This document shows, one piece after another, positions 14,754-23,279 of a stretch of 64,000 nucleotides of DNA. Position numbers and translations under genes: made by a program. The notes below the pieces were generated by a model. That model did no database searches. It was given only the letters and a program-made list of their open reading frames with translations, and was not told the DNA's origin. The DNA is from Myroides odoratimimus (GTDB lineage Bacteria; Bacteroidota; Bacteroidia; Flavobacteriales; Flavobacteriaceae). Where the stretch lies: positions 50,074-114,073 of the forward strand of contig NZ_JACAKB010000008.1 in the NCBI RefSeq assembly GCF_030326305.1. Reading direction: 5' to 3'. Numbering within the stretch: position 1 is the stretch's first letter; every line of letters begins with the position of its first letter.

Positions 14754-17186
14754 ATGAGATTAATCAATACTCTTTTGTTTACTATTGGTGGGGTAATAGT
14801 AAGTATAGCACAAACGTCGACAATTAAAGGACGTGTTGTGGATGAAACTAATAAACCAATTCCTTTTGCAACAGTTTTTGTAGGGGAAGGAAATGTGGCT
14901 ACACAAGCTGGTGAGAATGGAGAGTTTAAACTTGTTGATGTACCTAGAGGTAAAGCTCTAGTAAAAGCGTCTTCAGTTGGTTTTGTTGATGCTCAACGTG
15001 AATTAAATGTTGCAAAAACGGATGAAGTACTTAACTTCGTTCTATCTTCAGATAGTCAGTTAAATAATATTACTGTTTATGGTAGAAGTAATAAGGATGT
15101 AAAAAAACTACAATATTTAACTAGACTTCCATTAGGATTACAAGACCAAGTTCAGTCTATTAGTATTGTATCAGGACATATTATTAAAGAACAAGGGGCA
15201 TTAACTATTACTGACGCTGCACGTAACGTAGCTGGTGTGGTACAGTTCTCTAACTATGGTGGGCCTGCTGAGAGTATGTCTATTCGTGGATTTAGAGGTA
15301 CTCCTGTATTACGTAATGGTGTAGGTATGGACTCTGACTTTAGAACAGCATCAGCTATGGCTGATATGCAAGGAGTAGAAAGTGTTGAGGTAATAAAAGG
15401 ATCAGCAGCTGTATTACAAGGAATTGGTAATGGTCTTGGAGCTGCGGGTGGTGTTATTAACTTAGTTACTAAAACACCTAATTTTCAAAATAAAAGAGAA
15501 GTTAGCTTCCGTACAGGAAGTTATGGACATGTGAGACCTGCTTTTGATATTGAACAAGTATTAGATAAAAAAGAAACTGTATCATTCCGTTTGAACGCTG
15601 CTTATGAGAGAAATGATGGGTGGAGAACGCATACTGGAAATGATCACTTCTATATTAACCCATCGTTAGCTTGGAAAATAGATGATAAAACCAAATTAAC
15701 TGTTGAGATGGATTATTTATCTGGGGATTATACACCAGATAGAGGAACTGTAAATTTAGCACCTGATTATGTTGAAGCATTATATAAAATGCCTCACAAT
15801 AAATTCTTAGGATTTAAAGGAGATAATCAGAGTATTAAAATGCAGAATTATGTTGCTCGTTTTGAGAGACAACTTACAGATAAGTTGACATTCAGAACTT
15901 CATATACTGCTTCTATTTATAATGAAGATAGTCGTACTACAAGTGTTGGTACAGTGAAGAAAAAGAATGATATTACTGATTGGAATGACTTCCAAAATAT
16001 TAGACGTACTGTGTCTAGAGGTGAGACAGGGGATTATAACTCAGTATTCCAAGCTGATTTAGTTGGAAAAGATATCTTTACAGGAGTTCTTAAACATACA
16101 TTCCAAATAGGGTTTGACTATAGACAGACAAAAACGAATAGTGGAAGTGTAACAGGACAAGTATGGGGGAAAGACAAAAATGGTAATCCTGCTTTAGTAA
16201 ATTATACTAATGATATAAATGTTTTAGGACCGATTGACAATACATTCCCAGAGGACATTATCTTTGGTGATATTAATAAAACTAGAACGATGAGTCCAAC
16301 TATTGGATTTATGGTACAAGATTACGTTGCAATTGGTGATAAGTTAAGTGCAATGTTAGGAGTGCGTTATAGTAGATTAAATGGAAGCACTACTGAGAAT
16401 GCTACTATTGATCGTTGGAATCCTATCTTTGGTTTAATTTTTAAACCTCAAGAGAATATTAGTACATTTATTTCATACACTACAACTTCAAGCTTAAGAC
16501 AGTCTAATAAGCTTATTCATGGAGGAGGTACAGCTGGTGCTTCAGATACTAAACAAGTTGAGTTTGGTTTTAAATCTAATTGGTATAATGATCGTTTAGG
16601 AGTTAACTTTAGCTATTTTATGATTAATCAAGATAATTTATTAGCTCCTTATATTGATCCTATTACTAATGAACAATCTAAAACAGAAAGTATCTTAGTA
16701 GGTAGTTTAAAACGTAGTGGCTTTGAGTTGGAAGTTAATGGTAAAATTACTAATAACTTAGAAGTGATGTTAGGATATGCTAACTTAGACGCTAGATATA
16801 AAGATAGCCCTAACTATGTAGATGGTTCTGCTCCAATGAATGCTCCAGAACATGTGGCTAATGGATGGGTTAATTATAAGTTTAATGACGGTAAATTAAA
16901 TGGACTTTCATTAGGATTAGGAGTTTATTATGTTGGTCAAAGACCAGTTAATGAATATGCTAGAACTGCTGATGGACATGGTTCAAATGTAAATAAACGT
17001 CCATTTGATATGCCAAGTTATATCACAGCTAATGGACAGATATCTTATACATATAAGAATGCTACTTTAGGAGTTTATATGAATAATATATTTAATGAGT
17101 TAGGTTACACTTCATATTATAGAGGAGGATACATCAATGAGATTGCACCTAGAAATTTTGCAGCTCAATTAACTTATAGATTCTAA
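14754..17186 (+). CDS. TonB-dependent siderophore receptor with N-terminal carboxypeptidase-like domain
   Basis: 810 aa. A signal peptide (to about SIAQ, residue 20) precedes a carboxypeptidase D regulatory-like domain (~23-100: IKGRVVDETNKPIPFATV), the plug (~115-240: SMSIRGFRGTPVLRNGVG, VESVEVIKGSAAVLQG, GGVINLVTK) and a 22-strand-type barrel ending in Phe (LTYRF). This is the FhuA/FpvA-like siderophore receptor family rather than SusC. It takes up ferric siderophore through TonB-ExbBD. A PepSY membrane protein follows, a common pairing in iron regulons; a hairpin lies between. Ligand unknown. Confidence 0.92.
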   Translation: MRLINTLLFTIGGVIVSIAQTSTIKGRVVDETNKPIPFATVFVGEGNVATQAGENGEFKLVDVPRGKALVKASSVGFVDAQRELNVAKTDEVLNFVLSSDSQLNNITVYGRSNKDVKKLQYLTRLPLGLQDQVQSISIVSGHIIKEQGALTITDAARNVAGVVQFSNYGGPAESMSIRGFRGTPVLRNGVGMDSDFRTASAMADMQGVESVEVIKGSAAVLQGIGNGLGAAGGVINLVTKTPNFQNKREVSFRTGSYGHVRPAFDIEQVLDKKETVSFRLNAAYERNDGWRTHTGNDHFYINPSLAWKIDDKTKLTVEMDYLSGDYTPDRGTVNLAPDYVEALYKMPHNKFLGFKGDNQSIKMQNYVARFERQLTDKLTFRTSYTASIYNEDSRTTSVGTVKKKNDITDWNDFQNIRRTVSRGETGDYNSVFQADLVGKDIFTGVLKHTFQIGFDYRQTKTNSGSVTGQVWGKDKNGNPALVNYTNDINVLGPIDNTFPEDIIFGDINKTRTMSPTIGFMVQDYVAIGDKLSAMLGVRYSRLNGSTTENATIDRWNPIFGLIFKPQENISTFISYTTTSSLRQSNKLIHGGGTAGASDTKQVEFGFKSNWYNDRLGVNFSYFMINQDNLLAPYIDPITNEQSKTESILVGSLKRSGFELEVNGKITNNLEVMLGYANLDARYKDSPNYVDGSAPMNAPEHVANGWVNYKFNDGKLNGLSLGLGVYYVGQRPVNEYARTADGHGSNVNKRPFDMPSYITANGQISYTYKNATLGVYMNNIFNELGYTSYYRGGYINEIAPRNFAAQLTYRF

Positions 17187-17210
17187 TTATAACAGTTGAA
17201 TTAGTAGACA

Positions 17211-17247
17211 AAAACACGACTTTACTCGCAGAGTAGAGTCGTGTTTT
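17211..17247 (+). terminator. Hairpin between receptor and PepSY genes
   Basis: 16-bp stem with one mismatch, AAAACACGACTTTACT against AGTAGAGTCGTGTTTT. It can act as terminator or partial attenuator ahead of the PepSY gene. Confidence 0.75.
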
Positions 17248-17265
17248 GTGATTATAGACCTTTTT

Positions 17266-18414
17266 ATGAAGACAAAAAAGAAGAGCACCTTTCGAAAATT
17301 AATGAACGACTTACATTTATGGCTTGGTATAGCTAGTTCATTAATACTATTTGTGGTATGTCTAACAGGGACAATCTATACTTTTAAAAGTGAGATTCAG
17401 AAACTGTTAGCACCAGACATGTATAAGTTGACTGTTGTTAAGGATAAGGTATTATCTATTGATGAGATGAAGGCTTATGTTGAATCCACTTATCAAGGAA
17501 CAGTACAACGTGTAAGTATAAGCCATAAGAAGGATGCTCCTTATGTGTTTTCAGTAAGTTTTGCGGAGAAAGAGAAGAAGAACGAAACGGTATATCTTAA
17601 CCCATATACAAATGAAGTAGTAGGCAGTGGTAGAGGACCTGCAGACGAATTTTTTATGACTGTATTTAAGCTACACAGATGGTTGTTGTTAGAGAGTGAG
17701 ATAGGGCGTCCTATAGTTGGAATAGCGACTATTATTTTTGTTTTTTTGTCTGTTTCGGGATTGATTCTTTGGTTGCCAAAGAAAATAAAAGGATGGAAGA
17801 GCTTTAAACCTGGCTTTAAGATTAAATTTAATGCAAATTGGAAACGTATTAATCACGACTTGCATAATACACTTGGTTTTTATACTCTTATTATTGTGTT
17901 GATTATGTCTTTGACAGGACTGTGTTGGTCTTTCGAGTGGTATAGAGATGGGTTGAGTAAAGTGTTAGGGACAAAGGTATTCGGTGGGCGCAACGAGGTC
18001 AAACCTGAATCAGTTGTTCAAGATGATAAAACGATTAGCCTAGCTCAAGCGATTGATATTGCAAATAAAGAACTTCCTTTTACGGCTAGGACTATTACGA
18101 TATCTATACCTAAAGATTCTGTAGGGAGTTATGAAATAAACAAGAATGACTTAGCACGTTTTAATGAGACTGTGACTGACAGAGTGTTTATAGATCAGTA
18201 TTCAGGAGATATTATTAAACAAGATCTGTTTAATGATAAGAGTGTAGGAGAGAAGATAGCTAGTTCTATTCGTGCTCTACACTTTGGAGATATTTATGGA
18301 ATGTTTTCTAAGGTTATTTACTTCATTGTCTGTTTGATAGCTACAAGTTTGCCGATAACAGGTATTTTTATCTGGATAAATAAGATGAAGAAGGGGACTT
18401 CTAATAAAGTATAA
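17266..18414 (+). CDS. PepSY-associated membrane protein (PiuB-like)
   Basis: About 382 aa from ATG 17266; a GTG at 17248 lies in the hairpin flank and is less likely. Four or five helices: LWLGIASSLILFVVCLTGTI near 15-40, FVFLSVSGLILWLP near 165, LGFYTLIIVLIMSLTGLCW near 205, and VIYFIVCLIATSLPITGIFIW at the end, with PepSY-type periplasmic regions between. Histidines at DLHLWLG, KLHRW and HDLHNTLG are those of the family's likely haem or metal sites. Relatives sit beside siderophore receptors and are proposed to reduce ferric siderophores, which the context supports. Confidence 0.85.
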   Translation: MKTKKKSTFRKLMNDLHLWLGIASSLILFVVCLTGTIYTFKSEIQKLLAPDMYKLTVVKDKVLSIDEMKAYVESTYQGTVQRVSISHKKDAPYVFSVSFAEKEKKNETVYLNPYTNEVVGSGRGPADEFFMTVFKLHRWLLLESEIGRPIVGIATIIFVFLSVSGLILWLPKKIKGWKSFKPGFKIKFNANWKRINHDLHNTLGFYTLIIVLIMSLTGLCWSFEWYRDGLSKVLGTKVFGGRNEVKPESVVQDDKTISLAQAIDIANKELPFTARTITISIPKDSVGSYEINKNDLARFNETVTDRVFIDQYSGDIIKQDLFNDKSVGEKIASSIRALHFGDIYGMFSKVIYFIVCLIATSLPITGIFIWINKMKKGTSNKV

Positions 18415-18493
18415 CATTTCTTTATAATTCAGATGTTTTTATGTTTAATAAAAAATGTAACTTTGCTTTATAACCTAATTTTAGATTTATATT

Positions 18494-18904
18494 ATGTATC
18501 CAGAAGAAATAGTAAAACCGATGCGTCAAGAATTAGTTGATGCAGGATTTGAATCATTACATACAGGAGCTGATGTAGAAGAAGCTTTACAAAAAGAAGG
18601 GACTACATTAGTAGTTGTAAACTCAGTATGTGGATGCGCTGCACGTAATGCACGTCCAGCAGCAGTAATGAGTTTAGGAGGAGAGAAAAAACCTACTAAT
18701 GTGATCACTGTATTCGCAGGAGTAGATAAAGAGGCAGTAGATGTTGCTCGTCAGCACATGTTCCCATTCCCTCCATCATCTCCTTCTATGGCTTTGTTTA
18801 AAAATGGTGAATTAGTTCACATGTTAGAGAGACATCACATTGAAGGAAATACTGCTGATGCTATAGCAGAGAACTTAATGGATGCTTATAAAGAATTTTG
18901 TTAA
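18494..18904 (+). CDS. BrxA/BrxB family bacilliredoxin
   Basis: 136 aa, the family length. A thioredoxin-like fold with the CGC active site in NSVCGCAARNARPA (residues ~51-64). Bacilliredoxins remove bacillithiol from oxidised proteins, and some Bacteroidetes make bacillithiol. A -7 element TAACTTTG is at 18458-18465 and a terminator follows at 18911. Confidence 0.92.
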   Translation: MYPEEIVKPMRQELVDAGFESLHTGADVEEALQKEGTTLVVVNSVCGCAARNARPAAVMSLGGEKKPTNVITVFAGVDKEAVDVARQHMFPFPPSSPSMALFKNGELVHMLERHHIEGNTADAIAENLMDAYKEFC

Positions 18905-18910
18905 GAATCA

Positions 18911-18937
18911 AGACCACCTTTTGGTGGTCTTTTTTTT
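18911..18937 (+). terminator. Intrinsic terminator
   Basis: AGACCACC-TTTT-GGTGGTCT followed by a long T run. Confidence 0.92.
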
Positions 18938-19069
18938 GTCCTTTCTTCACTATTATAGTGTTACTTGATTCTGTCTAATTTGTTTAGAAATAACTTTTAA
19001 GAGAATACTTTTAATACAAATTCCTAGATATAATACCTTATATAAGAGTTAATTTGCGAGGTATGTTTA

Positions 19070-19099
19070 TTGTTGTATATATGTTTAAGTGTATATTTG
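19070..19099 (+). promoter_or_regulatory. Promoter of the plsC-like operon
   Basis: TTG at 19070-19072 and TATATTTG at 19092-19099, 19 bases apart, 18 bases before the ATG. Confidence 0.6.
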
Positions 19100-19117
19100 C
19101 GATAAACTAATCGATTA

Positions 19118-19849
19118 ATGCAAAAAATAATATCATATCCTATATCTATACTATTTGTGATTATTATGCTAATAGTATTATGTGTATTTCACGCATTACA
19201 GTGGATTGCATTCAACCTGTTTGGATATAAAGCTCATAATGTTACTGTTAATGGACTTGTATGGTGGCTAATGGCCTGTACAGGTATCCTTGGTACGAGT
19301 TATAAGTTCCGTCAAGAAGAAGAACTTCCTACAGATCGTCCGATCATATTTGTTTCTAATCACCAGAGTATGTTTGATATTCCGATGATTATTTGGTTTT
19401 TTAGAAAGAATCACCCAAAGTTTGTTAGTAAGAAAGAACTAGGAAAAGGTTTCCCTAGTGTATCATATAATCTTAACCATGGAGGTTCTGTATTGATAGA
19501 CCGTAAGGATGCTAAGCAAGCATTAACAGCTATTAAAGGATTAGGACAATATATCACTAAGCATAACCGATCTGCAGTCATCTTTCCAGAAGGAACACGT
19601 AGTAGAGATGGTAAGCTGAAGAGGTTTTCTGAGAATGGAGTTAAAATGCTTTGTAAGTTTGCGCCTGATGCATTAGTTGTACCTTTGACTATTAATAATT
19701 CTTGGAAGATATTCCGTTTTGGAAACTTCCCTTATGGATTAGGAGCGAGAATAAGCTTATATGCTCATCAACCTTTTGCTGTGAAAGATTACTCTTTTGA
19801 GGAAATTATTCAGAGGTGTGAAGACAAGATTAAATCAAAAATAGAATAG
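19118..19849 (+). CDS. plsC: 1-acyl-sn-glycerol-3-phosphate acyltransferase
   Basis: 243 aa. Two N-terminal hydrophobic segments are followed by the acyltransferase motif SNHQSMFDIP (HX4D, ~82-91) and FPEGTRSRDG (~157-166). It makes phosphatidic acid from lysophosphatidic acid at the inner membrane. The following acyl-ACP desaturase gene, 85 bases on, suggests a shared lipid-remodelling unit. Confidence 0.92.
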   Translation: MQKIISYPISILFVIIMLIVLCVFHALQWIAFNLFGYKAHNVTVNGLVWWLMACTGILGTSYKFRQEEELPTDRPIIFVSNHQSMFDIPMIIWFFRKNHPKFVSKKELGKGFPSVSYNLNHGGSVLIDRKDAKQALTAIKGLGQYITKHNRSAVIFPEGTRSRDGKLKRFSENGVKMLCKFAPDALVVPLTINNSWKIFRFGNFPYGLGARISLYAHQPFAVKDYSFEEIIQRCEDKIKSKIE

Positions 19850-19934
19850 AATAAAATTCTAAATATAAACTAGCCTTTTGCTACTGTCAAGCAAACTAAA
19901 CCAAGAAGTAGTATAGAGGCATAAACATAATTGT

Positions 19935-20933
19935 ATGTCTATAAAGAATGTTCGCCTAGAAGTAATGCAATTCTTAGAAAAGAATATTGATAGCTTCGTA
20001 GAGAGTTATCTGATCCCCGTAGAGAAAATATGGCAACCATCAGACCTATTACCAGATTCAGAAGGTGAAAACTTTTTGGAAGAAGTAAAGGAATTAAGAG
20101 AATACGCTAAAGAATTACCTTATGATTTTTGGGTTGTTTTAGTAGGTGATACTATCACTGAAGAGGCATTACCAACGTATGAATCATGGTTAATGGATGT
20201 AGAAGGAGTCAACCAAAAAGATGGTGAAGGTGGTAATGGATGGGCTAAATGGTTACGTCACTGGACTGGTGAAGAGAACCGTCATGGAGACCTTCTTAAT
20301 AAGTACCTATATTTATCTGGTAGAGTAGATATGAAAGAGATAGAGATTACTACTCATCACTTGATTAATGATGGTTTTGATCCAGGTACTGATAGAGACC
20401 CTTATAAGAACTTTGTATTTACGAGTTTCCAAGAGTTAGCGACTTATATTTCTCATAACCGTGTAGCTAAATTAGCGAAGCAGTATGGAGACCATAAGTT
20501 GTCTAAGATCTGTAGATTGATTGCAGGAGATGAGATGAGACATCACCATGCATATAGTGAGTTTGTTGACCGTATCTTTAAAGTAGATCCTAGCGAGATG
20601 TTATTAGCATTTGTGGATATGATGAAGAGAAAGATCACGATGCCAGCTAACTTAATCCGTGAATCAGGAGGTAAGATGGGAGATGCTTTTGAGCTGTTCT
20701 CTGATTCTGCACAGCGAATAGGTGTTTATACAGCGCATGATTATATCGATATTATGCAGAAATTAATTGACCGTTGGCAAGTAGCAGAGTTGAATAATCT
20801 TACTGATGATGCAGAGAAAGCAAGAGATTATCTAATGAAGTTGCCAGCGCGTATGGCTAGAGTAGCTGACCGTATGACCATCGGTAAAGAAGAACACATA
20901 TTTAAGTGGGTTAAACCAGCCCTTATTAAATAA
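19935..20933 (+). CDS. Acyl-ACP desaturase (soluble di-iron, stearoyl-ACP type)
   Basis: 332 aa. Two diiron motifs E-X-X-H are visible: GEENRHGD (~112-119) and GDEMRHH (~199-205), with other Glu ligands on the flanking helices. No membrane segments. Members insert a double bond into ACP-bound saturated acyl chains using oxygen and ferredoxin. It lies between plsC and an HD hydrolase, all on the plus strand with short gaps. Confidence 0.9.
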   Translation: MSIKNVRLEVMQFLEKNIDSFVESYLIPVEKIWQPSDLLPDSEGENFLEEVKELREYAKELPYDFWVVLVGDTITEEALPTYESWLMDVEGVNQKDGEGGNGWAKWLRHWTGEENRHGDLLNKYLYLSGRVDMKEIEITTHHLINDGFDPGTDRDPYKNFVFTSFQELATYISHNRVAKLAKQYGDHKLSKICRLIAGDEMRHHHAYSEFVDRIFKVDPSEMLLAFVDMMKRKITMPANLIRESGGKMGDAFELFSDSAQRIGVYTAHDYIDIMQKLIDRWQVAELNNLTDDAEKARDYLMKLPARMARVADRMTIGKEEHIFKWVKPALIK

Positions 20934-20956
20934 TAAAACAATACAATACAATAGAT

Positions 20957-21607
20957 ATGGACAAGCGTATAGATCAAGTCATCCTTTATGTAAAGAAAGA
21001 GTTACAGCAAGCTGAGAGCGGTCACGACTGGTTCCACATTGAACGAGTTTATAAGAATGCTTTAAACATCGTAGAAGGAGAGGGAGAAGTGAATCTAGAA
21101 ATAGTGAAGTTAATAGCCCTACTACACGATATAGCAGATAGTAAATTTCACAATGGAGATGAGACAGTAGGCCCAATTAAAGCTAGAGTATTACTAGAAA
21201 ACTTAGGATATGATGAAGATACTATTGTACATGTTGTAAAAGGAATTGAAAATATATCTTTTAAAGGAGGTAACTTTAATCAAGCTTTTCGTTCTAAAGA
21301 ATTAGATATTGTACAAGACGCAGATCGATTAGATGCTATCGGTGCTATTGGTATCGCTAGAACATTTAATTACGGAGGGTATAAGAATAATTTGATTCAC
21401 GACCCTAGTATTGATCCTAAGATTGGAATGTCTAAAGAAGAGTATAAGAAGAACGTTGGAACTACGATTAATCACTTCTATGAGAAATTACTTCGTTTAA
21501 AGGATCTAATGAATACCGAAACAGGAAAACAATTAGCAGAAGGAAGACATCGCTTTATGGAGTCTTTTCTTAGCCAGTTCTACGATGAGTGGGAAGGTAA
21601 TGCTTAG
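20957..21607 (+). CDS. HD-domain phosphohydrolase (YedJ-like)
   Basis: 216 aa. HD metal ligands: His in GHDWFHIERVY (~22-31), HD in LIALLHDIADSKF (~55-58), a later Asp in VQDADRLDAIGAIG (~118-131). Similar to the YedJ/YpgQ-type HD proteins with nucleotide pyrophosphatase activity in some members; substrate here unknown. 23 bases after the desaturase stop, and ending at a strong terminator. Confidence 0.85.
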   Translation: MDKRIDQVILYVKKELQQAESGHDWFHIERVYKNALNIVEGEGEVNLEIVKLIALLHDIADSKFHNGDETVGPIKARVLLENLGYDEDTIVHVVKGIENISFKGGNFNQAFRSKELDIVQDADRLDAIGAIGIARTFNYGGYKNNLIHDPSIDPKIGMSKEEYKKNVGTTINHFYEKLLRLKDLMNTETGKQLAEGRHRFMESFLSQFYDEWEGNA

Positions 21608-21630
21608 TACGTTTTATAAGAATAAGAAGA

Positions 21631-21656
21631 AGCCATTCGTATGAATGGCTTTTTTT
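21631..21656 (+). terminator. Intrinsic terminator
   Basis: AGCCATTC-GTAT-GAATGGCT followed by seven T. Confidence 0.92.
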
Positions 21657-21776
21657 ATGCCTTCTAAAGAGATTATTTCTGATAGAAATCAAATAATAAA
21701 GCGTTTTTCTATCTAATAGGTATTGTAAATTTATTTTTTTGTTAACTTTAGTTAAAATTATTAAACACGACTGAAT

Positions 21777-23177
21777 ATGCGTTTAGACTATGAGCATGAA
21801 AATCGACCATTAAAATCGAAGAGAAATTACCTTATTATCTTTTTTAATGTTATTGCGTTATTACTTCTTATCAACTATTTACCATACGAACCACAAGTTA
21901 ATAAAGGATTAGCTCTTTTAGTCTTTGTAGCTGTGTTATGGTTGACAGAGGCGATACATGTGACCACCACAGCCGTGTTTGTACCTGTGCTTGCCATAGG
22001 ACTTGGATTGACGGATACTAAGCCTGCTTTAGCCTCTTTTGCAGATCCTACTATATTTCTATTTTTAGGAGGTTTCGTATTAGCAGGAGCGCTGCATGTG
22101 CAGAAATTAGATATGATTATAGCCAATAAGATTATGTACCTCGCTAAAGGAAGATTGTCTTATGCTGTGTTTTATCTCTTTATAGCTACAGCCGTATTAT
22201 CGATGTGGATTAGTAATACTGCTACAGTAGCGATGATGCTACCATTAGTGATAGGAGTATTAGGTCAGTTAGATAAAGACCAGTATAGAAGTACCTATGT
22301 GTTTGTACTCTTAGGTATAGCGTATAGTGCTAGTATCGGAGGGATGGGAACAGTAGTAGGTAGCCCACCTAATGCTATCGTAGCTTCTCAGTTAAATATT
22401 TCTTTTGCAGAGTGGATGAAGATGGGGATTCCTATGGTCTTGATATTATTACCACTGATGATAGGGGTGATTTACTTTGTGTTCAAACCTAAGCTAGACT
22501 TTGAATTTAAAGCTAATACAGAGAGAATTCCAATGACTTCTGATAGATGGCTAACATTAGCTATATTTATTACTACAGCACTGTGTTGGATCTTTAGTGA
22601 TCAGTTAAATCCACTAGTAGCTTCCTTAGTAGGCTTTGAAAGTAAGTTTAGTAATTTTGACACTTTTATTGCCTTAGGAGCATTTATGTTGATCTGTGTG
22701 AGTCAGGTTTCTAGATGGAAAGAGTTACAGCACAATGTAGATTGGGGAGTTCTTCTTTTATTTGGAGGAGGTTTGACTTTGAGTATGGTACTTAGAGATT
22801 CTGGCGCAAGTGAAGTTTTAGCAGACTTATTAGTATCAGTGATTCGTGATAGTAGTTATTTCACTATTGGGCTAGTAGTATCGTTCTTTATTGTATTCTT
22901 GACAGAGTTTACTTCTAATACAGCTAGTGCTGCCTTGTTAGTCCCTTTGTTTATTACGATATCAGACCAGTTAGGATTACCACCATTAGGATTGTCTATG
23001 ATTATAGGTCTAGGAGCCTCATGTGCCTTTATGTTGCCTGTTGCTACTCCACCTAATGCCATTGTATTTGGTACAGGTGATATTCGTCAGAAGGATATGA
23101 TGAAAGCAGGTTTTGTATTGAATATTATCTGTGCGGTATTAATTGCTATTATCGCGTACTTCTTTTGGTTACAATAA
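21777..23177 (+). CDS. DASS (SLC13) family anion/dicarboxylate transporter
   Basis: 466 aa with about 11-12 helices. The two family motifs are seen: SNTATVAMMLPL in the first half and SNTASAALLVPL in the second (paired SNT motifs for Na+ and carboxylate binding), each followed by a glycine-proline segment (VVGSPPNAIVAS, VATPPNAIVFGTG). Expected to import C4-dicarboxylates or sulfate with Na+; the ligand is not resolved. It stands alone between terminators. Confidence 0.9.
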   Translation: MRLDYEHENRPLKSKRNYLIIFFNVIALLLLINYLPYEPQVNKGLALLVFVAVLWLTEAIHVTTTAVFVPVLAIGLGLTDTKPALASFADPTIFLFLGGFVLAGALHVQKLDMIIANKIMYLAKGRLSYAVFYLFIATAVLSMWISNTATVAMMLPLVIGVLGQLDKDQYRSTYVFVLLGIAYSASIGGMGTVVGSPPNAIVASQLNISFAEWMKMGIPMVLILLPLMIGVIYFVFKPKLDFEFKANTERIPMTSDRWLTLAIFITTALCWIFSDQLNPLVASLVGFESKFSNFDTFIALGAFMLICVSQVSRWKELQHNVDWGVLLLFGGGLTLSMVLRDSGASEVLADLLVSVIRDSSYFTIGLVVSFFIVFLTEFTSNTASAALLVPLFITISDQLGLPPLGLSMIIGLGASCAFMLPVATPPNAIVFGTGDIRQKDMMKAGFVLNIICAVLIAIIAYFFWLQ

Positions 23178-23203
23178 CTAATATAAGTTATATTATATAA
23201 AGT

Positions 23204-23237
23204 AAAAGGGCTGTTATCTTTTGATAACAGCCCTTTT
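23204..23237. terminator. Bidirectional terminator
   Basis: Perfect 15-bp stem AAAAGGGCTGTTATC / GATAACAGCCCTTTT with a TTTT loop between converging genes. Confidence 0.95.
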
Positions 23238-23279
23238 ATTATTTAGTCTCTTGTGATGAGATATGCTTTATTTTATATT